A stretch of DNA of 64,000 bases, taken from assembly GCF_030272615.1 (NCBI RefSeq), contig NC_081414.1:663596938-663660937 (forward strand), written 5' to 3'. Shown one piece after another: positions 1 through 11,177 of the stretch. The stretch comes from Cryptomeria japonica (lineage: Eukaryota > Streptophyta > Pinopsida > Cupressales > Cupressaceae). Each line of letters begins with the position of its first letter. The first letter of the stretch is position 1. Below the pieces are notes generated by a model. The model was not told the DNA's origin and ran no database searches. It worked only from the letters and a program-made list of their open reading frames with translations. Both the position numbers and the translations under genes were made by a program.

Positions 1-82
1 AAACCTGATTATGACACTGAAAACTGCATTTTCTTGCACCCTGGCCTGAACCTCCTTTGTACCCTGCTATCCCGGGAGGTGG

Positions 83-169
83 GACCAGAGCGCCCAGCGC
101 CCTGGTCCTTCAAGACCAGGGCGCCCAGCGCCCTGGTCCCCCAGGACCATGGCGCCCAGCGCCCTGGTC
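83..169. repeat. Three tandem 31-bp GC-rich palindromic units
   Basis: Units start at 83, 114 and 145, an exact 31-bp period. Each is a 25-bp near-perfect palindrome with 11-bp arms (GACCAGGGCGC / GCGCCCTGGTC) around a CCA loop. They lie upstream of the LTR TATA box and are far richer in GC and CpG than their surroundings. Related units with the complementary TGG loop occur in both LTRs of element G near 31799-31888 and 38413-38500. Confidence 0.9.
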
Positions 170-293
170 CCTGGGTCCTATTTTGGGCCCGGTCTCTTTT
201 GGACTTCGGGTCTTTATGTTTGCAAATTGGAAAATTATCTTTCCTGGTCGGCCTAAGGTCGGGAAAATCAGTCTATCAGCCCTAATTGACAAG

Positions 294-300
294 TATATAA
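294..300 (+). promoter_or_regulatory. TATA box of LTR J
   Basis: TATATAA follows the palindromic block and precedes a leader-like stretch. It is the best TATA-like site in this LTR and would drive plus-strand transcription. The assignment is by sequence only. Confidence 0.4.
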
Positions 301-1340
301 ACTACATTTTCCTCTTTCATTTGAGATGATGGAAAAGGCGTGGAAACTATACTCAAGCATTCAAGCATTCAAGCATTCCTTCAAGCAATTGATCATTTCA
401 AGTCTCCATTCAAGGCTAAGTGTTGCATTCAAGGCAAGGATTCAACCATTGAAGAGGAGATCACATACTACATGCTACAACATACAACATACAACATCTA
501 TACCTTCGCACATAAGGATACAAACATCCTTACAACAAGGTATTAGTACTTGTTTTACATTACAGACATTTACATTTACAGTATTACTCATTTCTTGGTT
601 AATTCCAAAACCGGGGTTTGACCTAAAGGCAAACCCCTAATCCCTAACCCCCCAATCGTCTTTGCTTTTCTGTGTGTAGGTTGTAGGTACGCGGCTGAAA
701 TTGAAGATCTGGAATCCTTGTGCAGAGACGAACAGATCCCCCTTCGTTTCGCGGATTTTTCGGAGGACCCTGGCGCTCGGGCGCCATCATCTTGACAACT
801 TTCGCTCAAATTTGTAGGACAACACCATATCGACATTTTACTGCTAATTCCAGGTCCGCAGCTTCATCCTATATCCCTATCTCAGTTTATAAGTGAATCT
901 TTGTCACTTTCTATGCATTCCTAGCTTAATTCTTCTATCAACATTCTTTACAAAAGAGGGTAGCCTTGCTGTCATAACCCTTGAAACTCATTTAGCATCC
1001 AATCTTGCATTGCATGGGATTGGATCTTGTGGGTTTCAACCCCTCTTTTGAATGTAAAGTCTCTCCCCTAAGTGAAAACCATCAACCCTAGTGAATCTCC
1101 CTTCTCTCTCCTTGGAGTTGGAAGAGGGGAGAGCAACTAGGGTTCGATCGCGATTTTCCGCTTTACAATATCAACGCCATATCAATGCATGTCATAAATC
1201 ATCATCCATAACACATCACATGTGAGTTAGAGAAATCAATGCCATATATATATATATCTCAAAAATGGTCAAAATATACAAGGGGTATCATGTCTATCAA
1301 AATACAACAAAAGGATCAAAATACAATAGATACAAGTCTC

Positions 1341-3260
1341 TCAAGTATGACTATCACCGGAGGCTGACGGTCTCGCAGTAGATGTACCAGCTCTTGGATA
1401 TCCCCCAGGTGGATCATGTTGAGAAGGCCCTGTAACACCTCTTCTCTCTATCCCTGTATGACTCCGAGAAGATCGACCGGCTGCATAGCTATGAGCTCTA
1501 TGCTCTCTAGGGACTAGCTCCTCATATAACCACCTGTAGTACTCAACCTCCTTGGCCATATACCATTTCTCCCTCAGTGTGTCCCACATTGGGGTACCAC
1601 CTATTTCTCTCTGCAATCTCATTGCAAGCTCCTCTGCTCGGCCCCGATGCTCTCTCTTTGTATCCTACTCTGTCGTAATCTATGTAATCTAGCATTGTTG
1701 TGATAGCACTTGTGCCTGTAGATGATGCACTATGACTTGTAGGGATCTAATCTATGAGTCCAATCGATGGGTGGGTACCCTAATCTGAACGAGTACCTAT
1801 GTCATGATCCCACCCATACCTATCCCTATCTGAGGTATCGATGGAGGTAGAACGTCCAATCTCCTCCTTTGGACGAGTCACCTATCATCCTCTATACCCT
1901 CCACCACCACTAACACAACACCTACCCTACCCGCACCACCAACACCAAGGAGAATTCCTCCTCCTCTCCCTCCATCCCCTCCTCATCCTCTATCTCTCCC
2001 TCCATCACCCCCTCATCCTCTATCCCTCCCCAAACCTCCTCTATCACCTCCTCCTCCTCCTCCCCCTCCTCCATCACCTCCTCCATCATCCCCACCTCCC
2101 TCTCTAACCTCCTCTCCCTCCTCATCTCTCAGTCTAACTCCCCCTCACCTCTCTAGCTTCTCATCCTCCTCATCATCAAAAGAAGGTAACATCTCTGTTG
2201 GATCCAATATCTGTGCCATTGCATGTGCCATGAAGTAGGTCAAGAACTCCTCTATCATCCCTGCATCAACAACCCCAGTTCTGTAGTCCCAGATCTGGCC
2301 TACCAATTTCATGTAATCCTCTACTCCTGCTACGCTATCCACTGTGGTCCCCCACTCAGGCACATCCTATCTCTGGTGAGCATATAAACACGCTCCCTAT
2401 GGTATCTCTTGATGTCTCCCATATAGTCGCTACACACGGCTATGCAAAAATTGCTCAATGATAAAGGGCGTCCGCCCAATCAAATGTCTAGACATATACA
2501 CATAGGGCATCTCTAGCCCGTCCTTAGCCCACACCTCACAATCCATATATGCTCTCTAGATGACCATATCAATATCATCCAATACTCTCCACTAGTGCTC
2601 TAGTTTTCCCAGCTTACGCTGGAAAACTATACTTGTATACCCATATGCATATGCTCGACCAACCGACCTATCCCTGTCTGCAAGTGGCCTTGCTGCAGCA
2701 ATATGCTCCCAGGCCCACACCTATAATAAGGTCACCCCCGCTGATAAAATCATGTATCCCAGATACACTACCTCGTGCAACTCCTTGTAAAGGTGTGCTA
2801 ACAGGCAGGACCCCCATGCAAACCCGCGTCCCTGTGTAACCATGTCCTCCAAAACCAATCCCCATCCCACAGCTAGTCCCTTCAACCAACGGTCGGGACA
2901 CAAAAATCCACCAATGAAACCTGCTAGAACAAAGGGTAAAGGAGCATAGTCCAGATCCACAAACTCCTACCATGGGATCTCATATCTACAAATCTAATTA
3001 TCCTAGAAGATGCGATAGAGAGGCTCTATCCCACCCTCCTTAGTCTGCTCATATGGCAACAAGGCCCCCACAATTGAAATCCCTAGAATGCGATAACAAT
3101 CCTCAGGTGTGACTGTTATCTCGCTAGTAGCCAAATGGAAGGTGTTCGTGCCACTATGCCACCTCTCCGCCAAAGCTGTCAACAAACCCCAGTTAATGAT
3201 ATACCGAGGCATGTCTAGTAAAGAAGTCAAACCACATCTCTGAATCACATCCCTATCAGC
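1341..3260 (-). pseudogene. Plant mobile domain (PMD) protein, decayed, antisense inside family H
   Basis: One minus-strand frame runs from about 3260 down to 1341 and shows the plant mobile domain found in MAIN-like proteins and in many plant transposons. Seen in order are a stretch with LLTALAERWHSGTNTFHL (near 3180), EDCYRILGI, the hydrophobic block WGSCLLAHLYKELHE, then WEHIAAARPLADRDR and GRTPFIIEQFL. A very acidic Glu-rich tail follows (about 1920-2160). The C-terminal part (1341-1622) is Arg/Ser/Gly-rich. Several in-frame stops (for example at 3003 and just after 2721) break the roughly 630-codon frame. No reliable ATG is seen; the frame opens with Val near 3248. Domestic PMD proteins act in silencing, but this copy is transposon cargo and surely non-functional. 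Confidence 0.75.
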
Positions 3261-3399
3261 CTATGACAATCACAGAATCAATGACCACGGTTGCAGAAAT
3301 CACTCTCATGACTAAAGTACACCAAGTTGTGCCTACAAAACAAACAAGTGTCCATCATCAGTTCCCACATCTATACGATATATCAAATCAAAATCAACT

Positions 3400-3625
3400 T
3401 GAAACAAAGAAGCATCAAATCAAGAACCATATCGAAAATCAAAGACCCATATCAAAAATAAAAGACCCACATTGACAATTTGACTCATATCGAGAAATCA
3501 TATCAAAGACCCATAATGTAAGCATCATATCGAGAAATCATATCAAAGACCCATAACGTAAACAATTCAAAATCCCTAACGCAAGGATCACATTAGGAAT
3601 CATATCAGAAATCAAGAATTGGAAC
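3400..3625. repeat. Tandem repeats of family H (ATCATATC type)
   Basis: A unit of about 55 bp containing CATATCGAGAAATCATATC and AAAGACCCATA is repeated at least twice (about 3480-3560), with looser copies on both sides. The reverse complement lies in copy 2 at about 56330-56620. It is non-coding and near the 3' end of the element. A structural or RNA role is possible but unsupported. Confidence 0.7.
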
Positions 3626-3879
3626 TCATATCAGACATCAAATTCACATTGCAAGGCAAAAATCAAAGATCCATATCAATAGAAAATTAGGATCCTCATT
3701 CAAATAATCAATTAGCTTGACACTTCATAACAAAATCAATTTCAGCAACTTCGCAATCATCATATCAAGACTCAAACATCATCATAGCAGGGAAAACATT
3801 GGCTCCAAACACATCCCAAAACACTCACTAGGCTTCTATCCATTCCTAAGCCATTTGCCTCATCTATTCCCCCCGTAAC

Positions 3880-4255
3880 GCATTCTTCCAAGTCTTTTCT
3901 ACCCATTTTTTTACCCCACGCGCCAACACATCCCTCCCACACATTATGCTACTGGACATGCACCATCTTTCCTCACCTATGCACTATAATCTTTACTCTA
4001 AGAACTAAATGACCCTATGCACTAACTGGGGTTACCATCACGCTAACTCTCTTACCCTACATGCTAGTTCACCCTAAGCACTATCCTAAACCCACCACGC
4101 GCTCACCTATCAACCCTATGTGCTAAAAGACTAGACGCGCTATCTTAAACCTGCGATGCACTGTAGAATGCACTTAAGACGTTGACCTAGCTAGGTTACC
4201 CTACACGCTACTGACCTTATCGTATGCGCTACTGTAGACCGCCTATGCGCTAAAA
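3880..4255. repeat. Degenerate GCGC-rich minisatellite of family H
   Basis: Many short variants of a CCTACGCGCT-like decamer, spaced about 20-30 bp, fill this stretch. Most differ only by CG to TG or CA changes. Copy 2 carries the reverse-complement version at 55640-55990, where variants of AGCGCGTAGG are easy to read. The pattern suggests an originally regular CpG-rich repeat eroded by methylation-linked deamination. Confidence 0.65.
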
Positions 4256-4827
4256 TAAAAAATTTGAGAACAAAAAATGAAAAATGTGATCAAAATCGAC
4301 AAAATTAATAAAAAACATGGTAAAATTTAGATGACTTACAGGTGGGCCATACACGGCAGGCCTCCTGTATTGACAAATATGCTCAAATCGGTGAGAAGCA
4401 TAAGGAACCGACATTTTCATCAAAGCTAAGATGTCACAATCACAAGGAGACAAATGTGCAAATGATAGGAATAGAATCACTTTTTACCTTTTTATAGGTT
4501 AAAATTTTAAAAGGGTTAGTAGGTGGGGCATGTATTTTTCTCATTTTCTCACTTTTAACCTTATCAAACATCATTTTTTGAGAGATGAATCAATTACGCT
4601 GCATTCAACACAATAAAAAATTCAAAATGCAATTAATTAAAAAACGCTCATCAAATCAACAAAAATTTCAACATCCTTGATTCATCTCCTGGGTGGGCAT
4701 CATCAATATCATTCATCAAATCTGGGGCATCATATCAACATCTCAACACATGACATCATATCAATCAAGTTTTGATAGCATATCCAACAAATTTTCTTTG
4801 AATCAACATGTGCACACACGTCACTTC

Positions 4828-4841
4828 AAAGAGGGGAAAAA
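4828..4841 (+). other. Polypurine tract of family H copy 1
   Basis: AAAGAGGGGAAAAA lies directly before the LTR start TGTAGACG. It is the expected plus-strand primer for LTR-element reverse transcription and fixes the element's orientation as plus. Copy 2 has the matching tract on the minus strand at 55093-55107. Confidence 0.8.
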
Positions 4842-6250
4842 TGTAGACGTATAAAAATGACCACTTTCCTAAGTGAATATTTAATATTCATTTTACCCCC
4901 ATTCCTCTATTTAATTAAATTCTTTATATTCATCTATTTGATTAAATGAATTATTTAATTAAGTTCACATAAGCCTTTCATAGCCTTTAATTAAATAAAT
5001 CACTTTATTTAATTAATTCCCCTTTCTCCCTTTTTAATTAAATTTACATTTAATTAAATTGGTCCTTGCAAGTAAATAAATCTAATTTATTTATTTTAAT
5101 CCCCCACTTGTATTTATGCAAGTTGAATCTATTTTTGTTGAAAGAAAGAAATTTTATTTTAATTCAAATCCTTTTCCCTCCACTTGCATTTTCCTACATC
5201 TCCCACTTGCCTCCCTAAATCCCTTCTAGATTCTTCTAATCAATTCTAATTTAGCATAATCCATCTCCTAAATATTGTCACATCCCTAACCAAAGGGAGG
5301 TCACTTCTCAAAGCCTCCAAAGTCTTTGAAAACCATTGAAGGCTTTATGTATTCAACAAGTTAACCTTCAAAGTCTTCATAACAATTAATGGTTAACTCA
5401 ACCTTCTTGCATGATTAGAGACTTTCTCTCTAACTCAACACCCATCTAACTCGAGGGTCTCATCAAGAATTCATGGCTTTACCCTTGGTTATCCCTTTAA
5501 CCCTTGTGCAAGAGTTTCTCCTTTGGGTAAAAGCTTAATCCAATGGATAACCCTAACCTAACCTTAACCTTTACCTCCTAAGGTAACCATAATGTCTTCT
5601 CAAGCATTTAATGCTTCTTACATTTTCTCTCAAGTAGTCTTTTGTTGACAATTGTCACCATTTCATTGGTGAGAATTGTAAACATTGATTGATAACTTTT
5701 AATCCCAACCCTTGTTAAGATTATCCAATCTTGACCATCCATTGCCCTATTTTTTCTATAAATAAATCTTTCATTCTCTCATTTTGAGATATCCAAGTTT
5801 CATGCATCTAATCTTTAGTCACTTTAAATCAATCATTTAACCTCTCTTTGAATAGAAATCATCTTAATAAGCATTTTAAGAAGCATTTCCATTATCATGG
5901 AATATTCATATTAGACTAATATATCATGTTAGGATAGGCTTTACTAATCCTTTATCTTATCATCATATTCCATGCTAGTTTAAATCATATTAGATTTAAT
6001 ATCATGCATAACTAGGATTGCATTCATATTAAGTTGATCGAATATCACTCGTTCTCTGAGTTGTCATTCCTAAGTCACTTTTCTCAGTGATCTGAGAGCA
6101 AAGGCATTGACTTGAGGGATCTTGTGAGATAGAGAACAATGGAACATCCCTTGGGGAGTTGAGCTATTTAATATATAGCTCTATAACTCACACCAAGAGT
6201 CCCATTGGTGTGTGAACCTTTTTGAAACCGAATTTTCTGTTCCTTTGCAC
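4842..6250 (+). mobile_element. 3' LTR of family H copy 1
   Basis: It begins TGTAGACGTATAAAAATGAC directly after the polypurine tract and matches the reverse complement of 55092 down to about 53637. The similarity ends near the end of GAATTTTC at about 6235-6250, so the right border is approximate. A TATA box sits at 5757. The central part is AT-rich, with several AATTAA blocks. Confidence 0.75.
5757..5766 (+). promoter_or_regulatory. TATA box of the family H LTR
   Basis: TATAAATAAA at 5757 follows CCATTGCCCTATTTTTTC. The same position in copy 2 (minus strand, about 54150-54156) keeps TATAAAT, so the site is conserved between copies. Confidence 0.55.
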
Positions 6251-7301
6251 CACATTTCTCACACACAATATCATGTGCATGTATGGTTAGATTATACTAT
6301 ATATATGTATAGTTTGTACATTTTATCCTAGATTAAATATATACATCATGTGTATTAAGATTATATATGATCATGCACATGTTAGATTACTTACACACTT
6401 TATATATATGATCATGCACATGTTCTATAAAACTTTCAAATATATATATATCTGTGATTTAATTTGTGTACATGTAGATAGATTAAAAAAAGATTGATAT
6501 GTTTATAATTTAAATTTTAAATTTTAAATTTTACTAATGTAACATGTATATGTAGATATGCATTAATTTAAAAGAATTTGTGAACAATATATACCCTCGA
6601 CTGTGCAAGCCATGAGCAATATAAAAGTCACACTTGTTCATATCAAATGAACAAACTCAAGTTAATGAACATATTCAATAATTTAAATTCTAGGTGTACT
6701 TTTAGGTGTACTAAATAGTTAACACCATGTACTTCTAGGTACATACTAAATAGTTCACAGCACATCAAGTGGTTCAGACTGCTCTTCAATTATTATACAC
6801 ATGTCCTAATTTAATATCAAATTTACACATACATTCTAATTTAATATGCATTTTTAATTAAATTTACACGTGCAGTTTTAATTAAATAAATACATGTCCT
6901 AATTTTCTTTACATATATGCTAATTATTTTAACAACTTACAAATTACATATTCATACATGCATTTAGAATTAGATAGACTATACATCCTAATCAAGTGCA
7001 TACATCAGGCCTTAACACATTTTCAACTCATCGACATATCCCAATTTAATTTACATACATATACATAAGTATTATTTAACATACATACATTAACTTCATA
7101 CATCCTAATTTAATATAATTGAAAATTTCATATTTAACTAAACAATATATGGTCCACACAAGCCATATATATATATATCAAATATTAAATTCAAACACTT
7201 TAATGTATAAATAATAATTTATTCGAGTTTCAAAACAAGTTAAGTTCTAATTTATCAAGTATTAATTCAATTCATGGGTTGAAGCACATGTACTTTGGTT
7301 T
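6251..7301. other. AT-rich stretch with no gene seen
   Basis: This is a strongly AT-rich region with TATATA runs and many lines of ATTTAATT type, and no supported gene. It contains the first copy (6745-6790) of a 46-bp direct repeat whose second copy is at 7302-7347, at the downstream end of the transposase-like gene. Confidence 0.6.
6745..6790 (-). repeat. 46-bp direct repeat, copy 1 (second copy 7302-7347)
   Basis: Both copies read ACTAAATAGTTCA...CACATCAAGTGGTTCAGAC and continue to GCTCTTCAAT, with a few mismatches. On the minus strand each encodes EE(R/Q)SEPLDV followed by a stop. This is the tail of the reading frame at 7312-7506, so the duplicated part is the end of a putative last exon. 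Confidence 0.75.
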
Positions 7302-7311
7302 ACTAAATAGT

Positions 7312-7548
7312 TCATACCACATCAAGTGGTTCAGACCGCTCTTCAATAACACTTAATATTTTATCATGATCTTCAGTCTCCACTTTTGAGACCGCCCGTG
7401 ACGTGGAACTGTATGAAGAATAGGCCAACAACAATGACCAGGTGGCTATATTGATATACCTTGTTGTCAATTTGGTATACAGTGAAATGAATCCCATGTT
7501 TAACAATTTTAACTTGTTTGAAATATGTCCCTTGCACTACAACTGAGC
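7312..7548 (-). pseudogene. Possible last exon of the transposase-like gene
   Basis: On the minus strand a good acceptor (TACATGCAG) lies near 7548. Two frames are possible downstream. One runs about 60 residues to a stop near 7380. The other is open from 7506 to 7312 and ends in EERSEPLDVV. The end of the second frame is duplicated at 6745-6790, which favours a real exon, but I cannot show the splice to 7775-8061. No homology is recognised. Confidence 0.3.
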
Positions 7549-7774
7549 CTGCATGTACATGTATATAAGAAACGAGAAATTAAAAAATTTCACGTAAGCG
7601 AGTTGTGTACATATAAAAATGAAAACATGTGCAGATGTGTGCATGTTTAAAATAAATTTATTTAAAATAATTTAAACGTTCTTGAATCAGTTCAAACCTG
7701 TGGGAAAGGACATTCCATCGCTCATTTATTTTTTTAACTTCTTTCTCTCTTTTGTGCAACACAATAAATAATAA

Positions 7775-8061
7775 CTAACACCTTCTATGTTTCCATCTTC
7801 TGTTATGACTGTAAAAATATCTCTTGCAATTTGAATCTTTGTTTGTGTCAGAAACATCTAGTGGCACCAATTTCCATTCACTAACACATCCAAGCTCTTG
7901 GTTCTTGCAATCAACATAGTTTTCCAAAATGCAATCAGAACAAAAACATGAATAATCCCTAGTGTACAATGTCCATGGGCGATTATCTGTACTCATGACA
8001 CAATGCAAAGATCTTGTCCTCTCCATGCTCTTGCATCCATGCATTGATCTTCTATCCACAT
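7775..8061 (-). pseudogene. Transposase-like gene, Cys-rich downstream exon
   Basis: On the minus strand this exon follows a clean 3' splice site (TTATGCAG then ATGTGG) and stays open for about 95 codons to a stop at 7775. It holds a Cys-rich cluster: DYSCFCSDCILENYVDC, then GC further on, which could bind zinc. The join to the upstream exon keeps the reading frame. The gene may continue further at 7312-7548. The function of this part is unknown. Confidence 0.5.
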
Positions 8062-8186
8062 CTGCATAATGCACATGTGTACACGAACATACATGTAGAT
8101 CAAGTTGTTAAATTAAAACATTTGAACTAGGAACATTTTAAAATATTAAAAAACATTTAAATAAAACACTAAAAGAGAACACGTAC
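8062..8186 (-). other. Spliceosomal intron of the transposase-like gene (125 bp)
   Basis: On the minus strand the intron begins GTACGTGT after ...GAGATAACCG and ends TTATGCAG before ATGTGGATAG. It has canonical GT-AG borders and the typical plant AT-rich interior. Removing it joins two open frames in phase. An intron argues for a cellular gene or a DNA transposon rather than a retro-copied sequence. Confidence 0.6.
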
Positions 8187-10241
8187 CGGTTATCTCCCAA
8201 AACACTCTATATGGAATGGGTCTGTATGTTCTCGATGATGATTCACCAGGATAATTAGGTTGCTCAAAGTGTTTCTTACACCATTCAACAACATCATGTG
8301 CATCATCTATATGATCTCCTGTGTAATTTATTTGATGCTTTCTTAGAGCATGTTTGATATAAGCTCCTGCAGCATCATGTTCACCCTTTCCATGACCACT
8401 CTAAACAAAACTCCAAACATGTGGTATTTTGTCATTATGATGATATCTACATAGTGCATAAAATGACCTCAAAGATTTGAATTGTGTCACACATCCATCA
8501 GACCAAGCAAAATATTTAATTATTGTTATGTCTCTCTCTTTCAAATATTCAAAAAACTTCTTAAAGCAATGTTGTACAAAAAGTGTGTCATGCTCCTTAT
8601 CAACACTGATATAGAAGTGGTACTCTTTCTTAATGACATGATTTTCAAATGTACTATCAACACCATCCAAATCCATATGTGCATGTTGATGACACACATG
8701 CACCAAAATAGTTATTTTCTTTGAAAAGTAATACTCTAATTGAATCTCTTTTTGATGTGCAAAAGAGCAATTTTCTGTGAAGTCCACTACGGATATAATA
8801 GCTCCAAGTGGGAAAGTGTCTCTTAATCTTTTAAATTGTTCTGCTTGCCACTTGACCAGAAAGCCATGGCATATGTATGGTTTTATCAACTTACAAAACT
8901 TTTCCATAAATGTTCCAATAGTTATTTCCTCTTCTACATAATCTAACCTTGTAGATTCCTTTCCAAATTTTGTTTCAAATTTTTTGTACTTGCTACTTTT
9001 GTAATTTACCATCTTCCTCATGTCAGTATCTTCATCTCTCAAAGGAAATTTAGCCAACTCCCCACATGTTCCACAAATTATTTTTATGCAATTAATTTGA
9101 CCGGTTGCATTATCATATGATTTATCACATAAGATGGATGCTATGAATTGCCTTTTTCATTTAGGAGGAGATTTTTCATAACCATCACTATCCTCTCTAA
9201 TATTTTGAAACACCTGATAGTACATATCAAATTCGATGTGATAACGACAACACCAAATTTTGAAGACTTTGTTTAGCTTCACCTAATATGGCATTAACCA
9301 TTCAAACATGGTTTGCCCAATCTTTATATGAGGGTTTGTTTTAGTAAACAACACATACAATTCATGTTTTGTTGTGTCTAACCAATGTTTTACATGGAGA
9401 TCATAATGATCAGGGACAATCCTTTGCTTGATAACATCTCTAGTGTTTGATGAAGGATGCGTATTATCATTCCAAAAACTTGTCACAAAGTTTCTAACAA
9501 CATCTTCAATTCTATCAGAATGAGGAGCTCTACACATAATTTCCCAATTCTCTTCTGAGGTAGTATTATCCAAACTCTTTCTCCTTTTAACACATTTTGA
9601 TATTTTCCTTTTACTAAAACCAAACTCAGATGGCAATGAAGAGATTTGTCTTTTTTGAGGCAATCTTTCATTTACTAAAGATGTCAACATCACTCTTCTT
9701 GAAATGGTCTTATCTATTGTTTGAGGTTTTTTACCAATGTTCACCAAACCTTTCTTAACATTATCAACAATAGATTTTTGTAGCTGAGAAGTTTTCCACT
9801 TTTGACTTGTTGTATCTATACCCAACAATTTCAATAGATCTATTAAGTATTTACGAGTAAGTACAATTGATAACAATTGAGCTTTCTCTAGTGTAGTATC
9901 AAGATTGTAGAAATGAGACATTATTTCTTTTGCACTTTTATTCATTGAGCTCCTTTTAGTATGTCTAGGTTCTTCATTGAGACGTTTCAACTCTTCCACA
10001 TCCATTTCAAGTAAATGATCTAAATTTTTATAAGAAATATTTCTCTTCACGTGTTTAGCTAGATCCACAATATGCTCATCCATACCGGTGGTAGGAGGTA
10101 AGGAGCCTGGCCCCTCTCCTTCAACCTCCATTGGTTCAACTTGGGCAAGCTCCTCCCTATGTTCATCAACTATATTGTGTTCTTCAATAGGTTCATTTGC
10201 CTCAACTCCCACTTCAGAAATCCCTTCTTCTCAAGCCTGTT
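8187..10241 (-). pseudogene. Uncharacterised RNase H/DDE-like transposase-related protein, main exon, three stops
   Basis: One minus-strand frame runs from 10241 to 8187, broken by stops at 9283-9285, 9157-9159 and 8401-8403. The first 300 or so residues are charged (MEVEGEGPG and KRRKSL regions). Then come NPHIKIG and CCRYHIEFD, a CIKIICGTC zinc-type pair, VVDFTENCSF (near 8780), ISVDKEHDTLFV, FAWSDGCVTQFKS (near 8495) and SGHGKGEHDAAGAYIK (near 8380). These acidic motifs in this order match a family I remember from many animal and some plant genomes, apparently a DDE-type nuclease fold of unknown name; that link is from memory. A possible splice acceptor lies at 10242-10245, so more 5' exons may exist. 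The GTG at 10212 is not a convincing start. At least two of the three stops (8401, TAG; 9157, TGA) are one C-to-T change from a sense codon. Confidence 0.6.
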
Positions 10242-10319
10242 CTGCACATAATTTAAGATGACAAAGAATATTTTTAATGCAATGAAATTCCAAGTTTAAT
10301 TTGAAACCAAATTTTCAAG

Positions 10320-11177
10320 ACATTTAGTAAGACCTAAAAATTATGTCATAACAGGTGAACTATCATGTCATAATTAAGACCTATTATTGCATAATAGACC
10401 TCCTAATATCACATGTAATAGGTCCTAATATGATCTTCATAATATAGGTCTTAAGGGGACTCTTGAGTATAATGTGAAATATTTTTGCATACATCAAGTC
10501 ATATAAATAGAACCTATTATGATATAATAGGTTCTAAATTAATGTAACATTTAAGACCTATAATCACATAATAAGTCCTAATATCACATAATAGGCCTTA
10601 TTATTACTTAATATGACCACGTATGCAAAAACATTTCACATTAATATACTTGACTCCCCTTAAGACATATATGTTATGTGATATTAAAGGACCTATCACA
10701 TGAAATTAAGTAGGTCTTAATTATGATATAAGTTAGAACCTAATTTATGACATAATAGGTCTTATTAATTTTATGACTTAATGCATGACCACATATGCAA
10801 AAACATTTCACATTATACTTGACTCCCCTTTAGACCTATATAAATCAAATATTAGGACCTATTATATATGTGATATTAGAACCTAAATTATGTGATAATA
10901 GGTCATTAATTTATCACATGTACATAATAGGCCCTAATATATCATAAATATAGGTCTTAAGGCTCAGACTCAAGTATATAATGTGAAATGTGTTTGCATA
11001 CGTGATCATGTTATTAAGTCACAATAAGACCTATTATGTCATAATAGGTTCTATTATGCCATATTTAAGATAGGTATTATTGCAGATAATAGGTCTCAAT
11101 ATCACATAATATGTCCTAGTATCACATAATATAGGTTTTAAGGGGACTCAAGTATAATGTGAAATATTTTTGTATAC
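10320..11177. repeat. Array of units in alternating orientation upstream of the transposase-like gene
   Basis: A roughly 48-bp unit (AGGTCTTAAGGGGACTC, then AAGTATAATGTGAAATA, TTTTTGCATAC) occurs three times on the plus strand (about 10445-10492, 10952-11001, 11133-11177) and twice inverted (about 10615-10672, 10786-10835). Between them lie many short palindromes of ACCTATTATG/CATAATAGGT type. The block sits at the 5' side of the minus-strand gene. It could be sub-terminal repeats of a DNA transposon, or a satellite; the sequence alone does not decide. Confidence 0.8.

Larger units (their letters stand above)
1..1167 (+). mobile_element. LTR of a Gypsy-like element, right-hand part (family J)
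   Basis: This stretch reads as an LTR in plus orientation whose left end lies outside the window. A TATA box (TATATAA) is at 294-300, and the block ends in CTTTACA at 1161-1167, after which family H sequence begins. It shares two marks with the LTRs of element G: GC-rich palindromic units, and a short hairpin GGGGTTTG...CAAACCCC at 613-637 (G: 31647-31668). No second copy of this LTR is in the window, so its LTR status rests on layout and on kinship with G. It probably belongs to an element inserted into family H copy 1. Confidence 0.5.
1168..6250 (+). mobile_element. Family H LTR element, copy 1 (left end missing)
   Basis: This is a partial LTR retroelement in plus orientation. Visible in order are an antisense plant-mobile-domain pseudogene (1341-3260), a 55-bp tandem repeat region, a GCGC-rich degenerate minisatellite, a polypurine tract (4828-4841) and a 3' LTR starting TGTAGACG at 4842. 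The same arrangement from about 3317 onward appears on the minus strand at 53637-56721 (copy 2). No gag, protease, reverse transcriptase or integrase can be seen in either copy, so the family looks non-autonomous, or its pol part was lost. The 5' LTR is not in the window; family J sequence abuts at 1167. Confidence 0.7.

Noticed and set aside
640-660. Telomere-like CCCTAA repeats
   Set aside because: CCCCTAATCCCTAACCCCCC is a short irregular run, not a (CCCTAAA)n array.
1841-2125. Plus-strand Pro/Leu-rich ORF
   Set aside because: It is the shadow of the acidic Glu-rich tail of the minus-strand PMD pseudogene.
1-4842. LTR J as the 5' LTR of family H copy 1
   Set aside because: Its sequence does not match the H 3' LTR at 4842-6250; they are different families.
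10320-11177. CRISPR-like array
   Set aside because: Units alternate in orientation with no fixed-length unique spacers, and the DNA is plant nuclear.
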